Shown: positions 11,231 to 22,880 of the stretch, piece after piece | How positions within the stretch are numbered: the first letter of the stretch is position 1 | How the letters are laid out: each line of letters opens with the position of its first letter | Assembly (NCBI GenBank): GCA_012934845.2 | Contig: WNNJ02001138.1 | Coordinates: forward strand, 110,438 to 174,437 | Reading direction: 5' to 3' | DNA length: 64,000 nt | Source of the DNA: Pomphorhynchus laevis | Lineage: Eukaryota > Acanthocephala > Palaeacanthocephala > Echinorhynchida > Pomphorhynchidae | The notes under the pieces: generated by a model | Seen by the model: the letters and a program-made list of their open reading frames with translations, nothing else | Database searches by the model: none | Told to the model about the DNA's origin: nothing | Translations under genes and position numbers: made by a program

Positions 11231-11703
11231 TAATAAGTCTATTTAGTAGTTAAACACAATATAATTATAATTTTTTCACAAAGTTTGAACTTTCTTGGCT
11301 GCTTAATAAACTACTTACATTTGAGATAAAATAACATACAACTGAAAAAATCTAAGATATAAAGATAAAAAATTATATATCATGACGACAAAGTATATCG
11401 AGAACAGCAAAACTACACAATTATATAGAAATCTTCAGTGATGTCAGAAGCTATTCAAATTAAACCAACAGTGATCTTAAAAAAAGTTAGAGATCTAATA
11501 TACATACAAGATCTACAATATAATTGAAAGTCAACGTGATCTAATATACGACAAGATATAATATACATACACTCAATTAATCTGATTGATCTGAAAACTG
11601 TGTTATAAACTCGCAATCAACAATAATAATCACGAATCAACTACGAATCAGCTACGAACCAACGGCTTACAATTAATTAATACAAAACCGAGCTTGGGAT
11701 AAC
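11231..11703. other. no recognised gene
   Basis: AT-rich. It may hold the 5' UTR of the LINE that starts at about 11704. I see no ORF. Confidence 0.4.
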
Positions 11704-14700
11704 ATGCAAGCGAATACGGATAGTTGCGCAGTCTGTGGCGGATCGTTTCGCCTTAACGTATCAGGTCATTTTCGGGTATACGGACCTGTGAACTTGCGCT
11801 GATCAGGATCAGAACAGCTACCGACAGCCAGCTCTCACAACGTAATCGCATCAACTGACACAATACCTGAGTTTTTAGACGCCAACGATAACACCTCGAA
11901 GACATCGTTTCAGTTTGAAAAGATAGACAGTTCTTGCTGCGAAAATCAAAAGAGATCCTTCGAACTTCTTCATAGGGTTTGGATGGAATCAGTTAACACG
12001 ATAAAGCACATTCTTTGGAATCTTCGCCGCCGAGTTGCCAATGCTTTTTCCTCTTTAATTCTAGAGTCATTGTGCTCAAATTCATCCAACGATTAGGAGC
12101 GTTTGCTGTGCTTTCCGAAGCTATGCCTACAGACTTCCTCAGGTCGGCATCATGCCGGAGACAACACTAGATCTAATATTAACGCGCTTATAAACAAATT
12201 CGAAAATGGAAGAGAGCGTGATTGCCTTTCCTCTTTGGGGTTTCGATCATCTAGGAAATTCAGAGGAACTAATGATAAGAAAAATGAATTTATGGAAGTC
12301 ATCGAATTGGCGAGAAATGGCAATTTCGGAAAGGCCATGCGCCGCCTTACATCGAATAATACATGCGAATTTTCAGAATCTTTGCGCGGAAGACTGACAG
12401 AGCTACACCCCTTACATGATGTTCCCCAAAGTCCTGGACAACCATCTTTGAGTACCCCCTTGGGGCCGCAGTATCATCATTCCCATCCTATTCCTCAACT
12501 GGCTGTTTAGGTTTGAGAGCAGAACATATTCGAGATATGCTGTCGGTAGATCACGGGGTTTTGCTTCAACGCCTAACATCACTAGTCAACAACATGATCG
12601 CTGGTACTCTCTCGAACGATCTCGTGCCCTTTGTCGCCGGTGCTAATCTCATAGCATTAAACAAACCAGATGGATGGATCCGCCCTATTGCCATTGGGAA
12701 GACATTACGTCGTCTTTGCGCTAAGTGTTTTTGCTCCAAACTTCGACAGTGATTTGCCGAATCCCTCCATCCGCACCAGCTCAGTGTAGCGAGGCCAAAC
12801 GGAATGGAACAGATAGTACATCAAGCACGTCGTCTACAACAACTTCATGATCAAGATGTTAATTGGGTTTGGGCTAAAATCGACTTGGCTAATGCTTTTA
12901 ATACGCTGAACCGGAATTCCTTCGTCAACGCGACCAGTAAGAATTTTCCAGAAATTAGTCGATGGACATCATGGTTCTACGGCACTACCTCGAGCCTTCG
13001 GTTCGGTAGCCTGAAACCTCTTCAGTCTCGAAGAGGAGTACAACAAGGAGATCATCTTGGTCCAGTTCTATTTCGCCCGGCGATTGATCCGATTGTAGTC
13101 CAGATATCGGAGATTGAAGGTATCAGCTTAAATAGGTGGTACCTCGACGACGGAATAATCGGCGGTACTCCTGTTGCGGTGGGCGAGGCTCTGGATCGTC
13201 TTGCTGCTAATTTTCATGTGATTGGAATGTCTATTAACTTCAAAAAAGACCGAAGTAATTGGTAGGGCAGACAAGGTCGACTTGATAAAGAACATATGCC
13301 CATGGATCAGATTGGTCAATACCACAAAAAACTTTACAATTCTTGGAAGTCCCATCGGGTCTAAGGAACATTGTTCGGGATACCTTGTCGATGTTGTTCT
13401 ACCATCCCTGCGTCAAACTCTGGACTCGCTCGAAAATCTCCCTAACCCACAAGTTGCATTCATCCTGCTTCGTAGCTGCGCATCCGCTCCACGGGTAAAC
13501 CATTTAATGCGCACTATAGACCACGCCTTCGCCGAAGAGTTTGTCCGTTTGTTCGACCGCTTGATATTGAAGTGTTTAAGCAATATCACTTCTATTCAAC
13601 CCGATAAGTGGGCGTGGATTCAAGCTTGCTTACCACTGAAGATGGGAGGACTGGGCCTTAGAATCTGCTTCCAACACTCTCAGGCAGCCTTCCTGTCCAG
13701 TTCAGACACTGTCGCTAGCCAATTAAACCTTGACCCTATAACTTTCTCTAAGTACGAATTCCTTAAATCTATTATTCCGCAACATGTAGGAAATCCGCAA
13801 ACAAATCAACGAGGATTATCTTGTCACATTGACGAAGTGTCGCGCCGCAGGCTATTGGAGAATGCCGATCGCTTCAATACTGCCCGATTATTGGCAGTTT
13901 CATGCCCACACGCGTGTGCTTGGTTACAGGCCGTCCCTAGCAAATATATGAACACATATGAACTTGGCACCAAATGAATTTGTTGTGCTACTACGTCTTT
14001 GGCTAGGGATGTCTCTCTGCAACAGTGATTATCGATGCAGACGCTACCTTAGGATGGCAGACAAATTAGGCTTCCACGCCTTAACATGTCAGTTTGGAGG
14101 CCACCCTGAAACTCGACATGATAGTGGATTGAGGGTGGCAAAGGAGATACCAAACCTAGTTCGTGGTATGCGAGAAAGACCGGCGGACATTCTATTTTAT
14201 AAGGACCCTCCTTTAGCAGTTGATTTTTCCGTAACTAACCCACAACAAAATGCTTATATTTCCATGGCTTCTGAGATCCCTGGCTATGCCGCAAGAAAGT
14301 ATGCCACCTGTGTCAAGGAAATGAAATATAAACGCAAATTAGAGGAGAATGAATACAGTTTTACTGCAGCAGTTGTTGAAACTTACGGAGGATGGAACCC
14401 CCAAGGGGAAAAGCTAATTCGTTTCATTGTTCGTTCTATGTCATGTAGAAACAGTAGTCCGTATTGCAGCACAGTGGGTCAGTTATTTCAGCGCGTGTCC
14501 GTCGCACTCGTGAGAGGAAATGCAAAAGCGATCCTCAAAAGTCTTGACGAGATGGGCCAACCCTTACTAGAGAAAAGTCTTGGATATTGTGACGACCCAT
14601 CTCCGCGACTCTTTTCTATGAGCAACCTTGCACAGCCCGAGGCCCAGTCAGTTGAGGTAGTTCATGACTCCAATATTCGATCAACTTCCGTCGTTAAAGG
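11704..14700 (+). pseudogene. REL-type LINE, near full length, subfamily A
   Basis: Non-LTR retrotransposon with an N-terminal zinc finger, RT and C-terminal restriction-like endonuclease. CAVCGGSFRLNVSGHF (from 11725) is the CxxC...H finger; translation stops soon after. EVIELARNGNFGKAMRRLTS near 12300 is the pre-RT linker. LIALNKPDGWIRPIAIGKTL near 12650 opens the RT, AKIDLANAFNTLNR near 12880 is palm A, GVQQGDHLGPVLF near 13040 palm B, and WYLDDG near 13140 the catalytic motif. After the thumb, RPADILFYKDPPLAVDFSV near 14180 and AAVVETYGGW near 14370 form the PD-(D/E)xK-like endonuclease. At least five frame changes or stops, so it is dead. Its last frame stays open into the ubiquilin copy downstream. 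It lies in intron 3 of the Cobl-like gene, opposite strand. Confidence 0.8.
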
Positions 14701-14739
14701 CGACCATTCTGAGGTTGACATGCCTGTCCTGCAACTCAT

Positions 14740-16265
14740 GTCTCCACGACGACCTTCGGCATATCACTCAACATCTAAACAATCAAATAATGCTTCTTTG
14801 TCACTTCAGCAATCACCAACAATTAAGGATGGGTTGATATCGCATCAACCGAATATTGATCAACATGCCTATGGAACTGCAACATTATCCAGATTACCAC
14901 TTGCACCATTTTCGAACCTTCCATTGGGAAATTCAAATTGTACTGAAATACAAAAAAATATTTTTGGCACTATTCAGACTAATCCACATGCAATTCAAAA
15001 CCTTTTAAGTAATAATTTGGCTCAATGACTTATGAGTAATCCTGCATTGCTTAGTTCAATTAAGCTTAACAATCCACAAATGCAAAGATTGACGGAGCAG
15101 AACCACGAGGTTTCACAATTCGTTAACAATCCGGATTTAATGCGTCAAACAATGGAAATGATTCGTAATCCTACAACTATACAGGAAATTACGAGAAACC
15201 ATGATAGAGCCCTGATTAACCTTGAGAGTTTACCGAGCGGATATAATGTTCCACAGAGAATTTATCGCGATTTTCAAGAAACAATGCTTAATGTGGCACA
15301 TGAGCAGTTTGGTGATAACCCTCTGAATACTAATTCTAGCTCATCTAGTACAGCTAACACTAGTCAAGTAGGAACTGAAAATACAAACCTCCTGCCTAAC
15401 CCGGGGGGCATCTCAGAATACTACATTTCAAAGTAATCTATCTGCATCCATTTTAATTCATTTGCCATTTAATTTAATCGATTCGTCTAGATCATATGTA
15501 TCTAATTCAAACCGTTTAGAGTCGCATTTGCAATCTACGTCAAGCGAAAACACTAATCGGTATTCTACGATGCACTCTCAACAATTATTAGTAGGCGCTG
15601 CTGAAAATCCTCGCATATTATTCGACATGTCGCGGGCATCCAGTTTTAACCCAAATATGGATAATTCTATCCGCGGTCCTAGTATTCTACTTGATCTGCT
15701 GCTTACATATGAATTTATACAGGACGAAAGACAAAGAGAACAAGTACATCGTGTAATTCATGAGTTTATAAGTCAGTGGTCAATACCTGAAATTCGTGCT
15801 CTATGCACAAATACTCGAGCATTGAGGACGATTGTACAAATTCTACAGAACCTAATTCGTCTTAGGGACACATCCTCACAAGTATATTCACAGTTGATAT
15901 CTTCAAATATAAGCGGTCTAGTCGATAATCAAATGAATAGTCAACCTACTTCATCTGATGTGGATTCTATTCGATCGCCAAGCAATAAACAAACAGCTTA
16001 TGCAACAACAGTATTTCAAAATTTACAATACTCAAATCAAGATTATACTGCTTCGTTGTTTCAACCATTAGATCGTATTCATCCCCAGCAACATCAGCCG
16101 ACAAATCAACAACCAAACCAAACTCAAGAACAACTTTACGCATCCGAACTTTACAATTGCAGACAGTGGGATTCCATAGCCGTGATAATAATCTTGAAGC
16201 GCTTGCTGTATCTATGGGGGACGCAAAAATAGCTGTAGAACGTAATGAAGACTCTTGGCTTTTAT
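14740..16265 (+). pseudogene. ubiquilin retrocopy, 5'-truncated
   Basis: Intronless copy of ubiquilin, the shuttle factor that brings ubiquitinated proteins to the proteasome. GNSNCTEIQKNIFGTIQTNP (near 14930) and LMSNPALLSS, NNPQMQRL, NNPDLMRQTMEMIRNP, NHDRALINLESLPSGYN (15030-15250) are the first STI1 region. QEQFGDNP-like and PNPG follow. RQREQVHRVIHEFISQW and NTRALRTIVQILQNL (15730-15860) are the second STI1 region. QTVGFHSRDNNLEALAVSMG near 16165 is the UBA domain, in a shifted frame. The N-terminal ubiquitin-like domain is missing. Breaks: TGA at about 15026, a shift at the run of G near 15402, and another just before the UBA. Lack of introns suggests LINE-driven retroposition. The exact left border is uncertain (14.70-14.83 kb), because the frame is continuous with the LINE endonuclease ORF. 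Confidence 0.85.
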
Positions 16266-16309
16266 TTGAATTTTTAATTTCTAACTTAATTTTATCTTAT
16301 TTTCTAATT

Positions 16310-17010
16310 TTAATAATCTATTTTTAAAATAAAATCAAACATAAAATAGTAAAATATAAAAATCAACACAATATGATTAGAAATAAATTTAAACTTTTAA
16401 GAAGAAACATATTTTTGCATGAGCATTCATGCATATCATATTATATAAAATATAATACATTAAATAATGAAATTTTAAGAATTGCAACAATTCGTAACGA
16501 TATTGTATTTCTTCAAAATCATTAAAATAATTTAATAGATTTATATTTTTAACTAGGTTACAATAAAAATATTATCAAATAGAAAATAGTAAAATATATA
16601 AATTAAGACAATAATATTAAAAATAAATTTAAAATCATAAGAAGAAAGTTTTATAGATGGATAATAAATAATATACTTTGTATTAGAATAAGATACTTGA
16701 TAATCAAATGTTATCAGAGGAAATACGTCCTTAGCATGTATTTAGCCCAGATGCTATGATGTGTCGAGGAATATAGGCCGAAACCTGATAAAATTGCAGT
16801 TCCTGATGATGACATATAATCCTTACTCTGATACATTGCATGTTATTTAAGCATAACAGTTCCTCCTGATGACCTCTAATCCTTATTCTGATACAACTTC
16901 TGTTATTTATCAGTCAATTCATAAAAATTGATATTATTTTTAATTTCAATTTTAGATTTTAACTTGATATGAGTTGTATGAAATCTTATATAAAATTATT
17001 AATAAAGAAT
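16310..17010 (+). mobile_element. Naiad-type PLE 3' ends, two or three in series
   Basis: Short 3'-ORF sliver (16310-16400), then a longer 3' end (16400-16830) with the terminal structured region in degraded form, then a second terminal piece (16850-17010). All are plus strand. Confidence 0.75.
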
Positions 17011-17050
17011 TATTGGAGCTGGATAATAGAAAAGAGGAATTGTTTTGATA

Positions 17051-17080
17051 TTTCGCTAACTTCTGTTAGCATCTTCCTAA
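17051..17080 (-). ncRNA. hammerhead-like stem II with GAAA
   Basis: On the minus strand GCTAAC-AGAA-GTTAGC is a perfect 6-bp stem with tetraloop, followed by GAAATATC. The CUGANGA position reads AGGAAGA, two changes from consensus. It also lies in a larger imperfect hairpin (17059-17103). Confidence 0.4.
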
Positions 17081-17167
17081 AGAAGATGTTTACAGAAGTT
17101 AAAATTAGTTAACAGAAGTTATATTAATCTGCTGGTATATGCACACATGTGATGTCCCACACCAAAC

Positions 17168-17799
17168 GTCATTATCTTGATCATAGCACTACAGTGACCC
17201 TATCTGGCCTCATAATACCTTCACGGTACATACTGCTAAATTTCAGCCGCCTCATTAAGCCTACGTAATCGAGTTACTTTATCATAAATACTTAAACTAT
17301 GTATTATTAGAACTATGTTTTCTGCTAATTATCAAGCAAGTTTTATGATTTTTCTATTTACTATAATGGATAAGTATAAATCAACAAAATATTATTAAAA
17401 TATTTAGTTTACAAAATGTTAAATTTATATTAAGTTTATAAATTTTTACAATTTGTAAAATTTATACGAAAAAATTATTCTCGTATGAATAATTTATTTT
17501 GTGCATAAGCATAGAATATAATGAGTGTTACGGAAATCAGCTATAAAGTCAACAGGTATTTAAATGTGCTTATTTTTAAAAGGCGGATTAACCTATTGAA
17601 CGTAGACTTGACAATGTATACTGTATGGTGTTTTATATTAAAATTTAGAAGTAAAAATTAATATGAAAAAGATTTAAAGTTAATATAAAAGTTATTAATA
17701 TGTTAATTTAAATAAAAGTATATTAAGCCCTGAAAATGCAAGTTTTGAAGTATACTTGAAAAATATGTGTAACATCCTGAAAATAACTGTATTATCCAT
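17168..17799. other. no recognised gene
   Basis: AT-rich. A weak Naiad-like 3' trace lies near 17330-17400. I see nothing else. Confidence 0.4.
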
Positions 17800-17895
17800 A
17801 GAAGATAATCTCAAATATAAATATATTTAAGTGTATTATATTCATGAATTCTTATATTAAATACGTAGACTCCGTTAACTGATTTGATTCATAGA
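17800..17895 (+). mobile_element. Naiad-type PLE terminal edge
   Basis: TTAAATACGTAGACTCCGTT followed by AACTGATTTGATT (17853-17889) is the conserved outer edge of the family, next to the 3' part of exon 3's downstream intron. Confidence 0.55.
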
Positions 17896-18010
17896 AGAAT
17901 AAAGGTATTCTTAAAATAAATGTCTTCATTTTCATTATTTCTATTGGAATTTAGATTCCTTTTCAAACATTTAATATTTTGTATAAGTATAATATCAAAC
18001 CTAGACTTAC

Positions 18011-18445
18011 ATTTAAGAGTGGAAATCATTTGCAATGTGCTGTTTTTGATAGTAGATAAAGGTGTATTTGAAGTTAATATTTGTTTGCTATTTAGATTTG
18101 AATGCTCAACCAGCTGCAGAGTGAAGCAATTTTGATCGAGATTATACTGTTTGCAAATCAAATGAAACAATTGTCCAAGCGTCCAATCTTCTGGTTCGTT
18201 CATAACGGAGTTTTGGCCATCAGGTAAGATTACGCTTAAGTTGACAAGCCGACGCGCTTGTGATACATCGCTCTTTATGATAACCGCAAAATTAGTTAGA
18301 AATATAGATTTGATAGTTTGATTAGATACCCTATTTTGAAAATGGTCATTGCCTTTTGTACAATACGCATGCCTTAAACACCCACCATCTTCAAAGAATG
18401 TAATCATGACCTGCTTCTTCTGGGCAAGCTGTAGCACTGATGATC
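18011..18445 (-). CDS. Cobl-like gene, exon 3
   Basis: Exon of 435 bp on the minus strand. Acceptor TGTTCACGCAG|GATCATC; donor CTTAAAT|GTAAGT, a perfect consensus. The first two bases complete the glycine codon begun in exon 2, and the last base starts the serine codon finished by exon 4. It encodes LQLAQKKQVMITFFEDGG, then a second ubiquitin-like fold starting VNLSVILPDGQ, with TLGQLFHLICKQYNLDQNCF and NTPLSTIKNSTLQMI. This pattern (beta strand with LPDG, then a helix LxxLICxxYxLxxxxFxL) resembles the Cobl ubiquitin-like domain. Residues 107-250 of the predicted protein. An open frame past the donor adds only low-complexity sequence. Confidence 0.75.
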
Positions 18446-19195
18446 CTGCGTGAACACAAGATTTAGATATCTCAATCGATATAAAACATTAAATTGTAAT
18501 CATAATAAATAATTATGTACAACATAAAATAATTTATGAAATAATTTTCGAAATAATTTGGCAAATTATTTCGAAAATTAAAAAAATGTCGTGTGAAAGG
18601 CAAAATAAATGATTAAATATAAATTAAGCAGTTAAAATTTAATAATTTAATATTAATTTGAATATGCCTTCAATTTAATATAAAAATTATAAATAACTGG
18701 ACAAAAATTGTAACAAACTATAACAAAATATAATGCTTCTTTGTAGCATTTCATTGTAAGTACAATCTTATTAATAATATTACTGTTAACGTTACTCAAG
18801 AAAAGAAACGAGGATAGATAAATTGAATGATAGCTATTGCTTTATAGAAAAATGTTTTTCCTTTAATAGCTGAAGCAATTCCCAGCAGTTACGTATTAAT
18901 AAAGATTTGACGAAAATTCATCTGAATTTTCAAAAATTGCACTTTCGGGTTGCAATGCAATTTTTCGGTGTTTGAAAAAACATCTGCTTGTGAATGATAT
19001 AATCTTGTGCATAAATAAATTATGTTAAATGTAATTAGTAGTTAATTAACAAAAAATAGTTAGGGTTATAGAGACTGTTTACTAACGTAATTGGAGTATT
19101 TCTGCTGTATTATATTAGTTAAGCAATTCAATTATTTAAATTAGTAATCAGTTCAATCTATCTCTTTTAAAATTACGTTCAGTGATAATTTAATC
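18446..19195. other. intron 2 of the Cobl-like gene, first part
   Basis: AT-rich, no gene seen. A perfect 16-bp inverted repeat with a 3-nt loop (ATTTTCGAAATAATTT/AAATTATTTCGAAAAT) lies at 18544-18578. Confidence 0.6.
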
Positions 19196-19522
19196 ATTAG
19201 TTGGCTCTTTCTCCTAGAAAAACAAGAAAATAAGTATCATTTTTGAATTTTCGCAAATACGATTGGCCTCATACTAACAGGATGCATAACTATTTGTATG
19301 TTATCTTTAGATAGTTATAGTTATAGATATACTCTATAAATATAGAGTGTACTATATATTACTTTTCATAATATAGCTAGATACCTTTGATAATGCTCAT
19401 AATTCGACTAACACTAATATTTATCAGTGTTAAAATAAAACACTAATGTTTTCTGAAGAGGCCAATCGCATTGACGAAAATTTAAAAATTTTCTTATTTT
19501 TCTCAGAAAAAGAGCCAACTAA
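19196..19522. mobile_element. MITE with about 35-bp imperfect terminal inverted repeats
   Basis: The left end TTAGTTGGCTCTTT matches the inverted right end. The repeats stay similar for about 35 bp, and GATTGGCCTC/GAGGCCAATC pair further in. The 10-bp sequence TAATTTAATC flanks both sides (19186-19195 and 19523-19532), a likely target-site duplication. No coding capacity. The duplication length fits MULE-like or Merlin-like insertion; the superfamily is not determined. Its inner part recurs inverted at 21232-21357. Confidence 0.7.
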
Positions 19523-19736
19523 TAATTTAATCTAAATAATTAAATAATTAAATATTAAACAGTCTATTTGAAAAAAATAATTAAATATTATTTCTAAATA
19601 ATTAAATATTAAACAGTTTATCTAAATCACATTTCAATAATGACACTTAAAAAAGCAATTAAGATGATAATTAACAAATTTTGTTAATGTTCTGGTTAGG
19701 TGGAAGGAAATCAAAACGATTTATCTCAAATGATTT

Positions 19737-20606
19737 AACTTCTGATTGTGGCACGACATTATCATCACAGGTATTGTTCCAATTCTTGATACAGCAGGAC
19801 GCTACTAATCAGCCTGGGTAGGTCTCATCAGTTGCTGACCCATACCTACATTTTACGTTTCAACCTTTATTATCTGCTTACTCTGTACACTGGTGCTGAT
19901 CTGATTCGAATTCAGGACGTCCGTATCGTGATTCAAAGCTACATTCACTAGGCTGCCTGTTCAAGTGGTGTAGATATACATTTCTGTATATTACTTTTGG
20001 TAAAGGATCGTATTCTAACGATCTATTAGAAACCTACCCTATGTGTGTGATCCGCCAGTCGGATCACTGTTTTTCAAGCTGCGACTTGCAATGAATGTTT
20101 TTAATTTAATTTCATCTGTGAGCTAAAATTCTTCTGATTGTGACACGATATTATCCTCACAGGTATTATTCCTATTCTCTTGATATATCAAGACGCTACT
20201 AATCAGCCTGGGTGGGTCTAATAGTGTAGGTTTCTAATATATCGTTTAAATACGATCCCCTACCAAATTTATATTACGTGTGATTAATGATGTGATTTTA
20301 TTTAATGGTGTAGCTATACATTTATGTACATTATTTTTTACACAGAAATGTATATCTACACCACTTGAACAGGCAGCCTAGTGAATGTAGCTTTGAATCA
20401 CGATACGGACGTCCTGAATTCGAATCAGATCAGCACCAGTGTACAGAGTAAGCAGATAATAAAGGTTGAAACGTAAAATGTAGGTATGGGTCAGCAACTG
20501 ATGAGACCCTGTCAGAATGATTAGTAGCGTCCTGCTGTATCAAGAATTGGAACAATACCAGTGATGATAATGTCGTGACACAATCAGAAGAATTTCAGCT
20601 CACAGA
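19737..20606. mobile_element. fold-back element with about 270-bp inverted arms
   Basis: The arms 19737-20012 and 20330-20606 are near-identical inverted copies (CTGATTGTGGCACGACATTA at the left, its complement at the right). A third, short copy of the arm end in left orientation lies at about 20118-20222, and 20000-20040 pairs with 20232-20275. No ORF. It is a non-autonomous DNA element, possibly one copy inserted into another. Confidence 0.75.
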
Positions 20607-22311
20607 TGTAATCAATCTAAATGATTTAACATTCACTCATGATTAATCGTCTAATCTGTAAATGCTATTCAATAATATTCCTTGTTTGCCAGCAATGCAA
20701 GTCGCGTTCTTTTATCTACTTTTTAAGGAAAGTGACTCAGAAATTCATTAAACGATTACTTAAATCGGTAATAGAAATAGTAATTTGTTTTTTAGTATTT
20801 ACCACGTGGACTTATTAGTGTAATACTCTCACTCATTCAAGTGTCTAATTGTTGGTCGTCGTATTTTATTACTGTATTTTTAATATGTTTAAATGGGTTT
20901 CGTCGTTTATTCAGCTAAGAAAATAACCAAGCTTTTAGAATCAAAAACTTTGTTAATTTTCTTAAAAAAGCTTGAATCATTTTTATTATGAATATTGTAC
21001 TTGTGACGTTGTGTGTGATTTCATTACTTCTCTAAGCAAATGCTACGAGAAGAACAAGATAGTAAAAATATAAAAATAGAACAAAAATAATCGGTGTCAA
21101 ATTTTGTCAAATTTTAAAGTGTCGCATAATATAATTGACAAAACTGGTACAAACAAGTAAATGACCGTAAATTGAAAATAAAAACGTAGATTAAAGAAAC
21201 ATCGTTAATAGCAGTGTTAAGGGTAGATGGATATCAGTGTTAGTCGAATTATGAACATCATAAAAGGTATATAGTTATATTATCAAAAGTGTGATACTCT
21301 ATGTGTATAGCGTATATCTCTATAACTATCTAAACATAACATACATAGAGTTATCCCATTTGTATGAATAATTTAACATTATTACTAGGCACATGCATTG
21401 ATTTGCATCATTTTTAATAGACGCGATGTAAATGTTCACAAGAACAAGTATTCTGGGAGTAAAAGTTACTGCTTTCAATACAACTTATTAAATCAATGCG
21501 GTTAAATTTAATCACTAATAGTTGGTGTAGTATATAAATCGGTATTTTCAAAACTAATTATAAAAATACAGTAAATGAATAAATAAACAAAATAGAATCT
21601 AAACGAAAAGTGCAATTCAAGTTATTTTTACTGATCTATAACAACAAGATCTATAAAGCAAAATAAACATTTTTAAATTCGATTCAAATCTTAACGATAA
21701 GATTTATACGAATAATTATTTTCTGATAGGCTTCGTTTATCATTGAATAAGCAAAAATTTTATTCTATGTAAAGGCTGATGTTTGGAATATTAAATATAA
21801 TTTTAATCAACAAAATAAAATTATTTCACTCTCCAAAATATTTCGTTTTAATCTAAAAAGGTGGCCATTGTATTAGCGTGAGTACGTATCATGATTAGGG
21901 CACAATCTTGATAAGACACATTTATACAGGACACACTTATTGATATAACTTATGGTCAACACTTATTGATATTATTAGAAGATAACATATAGCATGTTAT
22001 AATATACATATATATATTTTTAAGATAAATGTTGGATAATGTTTAAGATAAATGTTGAATTATGTTGGATAAACTATTTTAAGATAAACATATATGTTAT
22101 CTTATAGTCATAAAGCCAACTGAATTCAGCGATCGTTTCTGGTCTCGATAAATTAATCTTGCAAGCCAAAAACTACCCGATTATTTTAGTAAAAAATCTT
22201 AAACTCTAAACGAAATACTTAATCACTAAGCTCTTGTTTAATTAATCGTAAACTCAAATTAAGATACTATTGTTTTCGAGTACGATTATCATAATTTTAA
22301 GATGGTATTAC
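20607..22311. other. rest of intron 2
   Basis: No gene recognised. 21232-21357 is an inverted second copy of the inner part of the 19.2-kb MITE (GTTAGTCGAATTATGAACAT). AAGATAAATGTTG repeats lie near 22020-22060. Confidence 0.5.
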
Positions 22312-22451
22312 CTGTTGATCCGATAGAACTATTTGGCATTAGAACTCTAAAACCTTTTTTGTCTTCATTGTCAACATATCCTAAGACGTAATCCGATGGA
22401 TTAAATCGAAACAGCGATGATAGATAAACGATCAAATCCAACACGGGAGTT
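22312..22451 (-). CDS. Cobl-like gene, exon 2
   Basis: Exon of 140 bp on the minus strand. Acceptor TTTTTTATTTAG|AACTCCC; donor CAACAG|GTAATA. The first base completes an arginine codon started by AG at the end of exon 1. The sequence TPVLDLIVYLSSLFRFNPSD, followed by YVLG and PNSSIGSTG, fits the core of the Cordon-bleu ubiquitin-like domain, where family members read roughly PVxDLLVxLCxxYxLNPSxY and later KPNxxIG. With exon 1 (ISISVLLPEQF) it completes the first ubiquitin-like domain, residues about 36-115. Confidence 0.8.
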
Positions 22452-22880
22452 CTAAATAAAAAATTTACAAAACAGTTGCAAATAATTTCAACACACAAGT
22501 AAATTAATAAATATAAATGAAAGTCGGAGAAATTGAAAAAATAGTGAAATAAAAAGCTGGTTTCAAGCAAATCTAAATGCCACTTGCTCTCAACTTGTGC
22601 CATAAATGGATCCGCGTACGTAGATGCCATCGGCGTAGACGTTGCTGTCCAGGCTTTTTGATTAGAACGATAATTTTGAAATGTAAGGTAGTTGTTTGAT
22701 AGTATTAATTTTAACTAACATGATATGAAATTTATCGTGGTATACTCGGGTATGCGCATTGCTTAATAAACTGTCTCTACTCATATATTTGTAGAGTATG
22801 CCTATAATAGCATTTAATAGCCTAAAGAGTAAGCTATTACATATAATAGCATTATTTGTAGGCTATGCTTATAATAACAT
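22452..22880. other. start of the 13.5-kb intron 1
   Basis: No gene seen. Short TATAATAGCATT repeats lie near 22800-22880. Confidence 0.5.

Noticed and set aside
13958-15028. A functional LINE-ubiquilin fusion protein
   Set aside because: The LINE part upstream is broken many times and the ubiquilin part has a stop and frameshifts. The joint open frame is short and probably accidental.
18011-18445. TUG/ASPSCR1 or Ras-binding domain gene instead of Cobl
   Set aside because: The fold pattern is similar, but exon 2 (DLIVYLSSLFRFNPSDY, PNSSIG) fits the Cobl pattern better. Kept as an alternative only.
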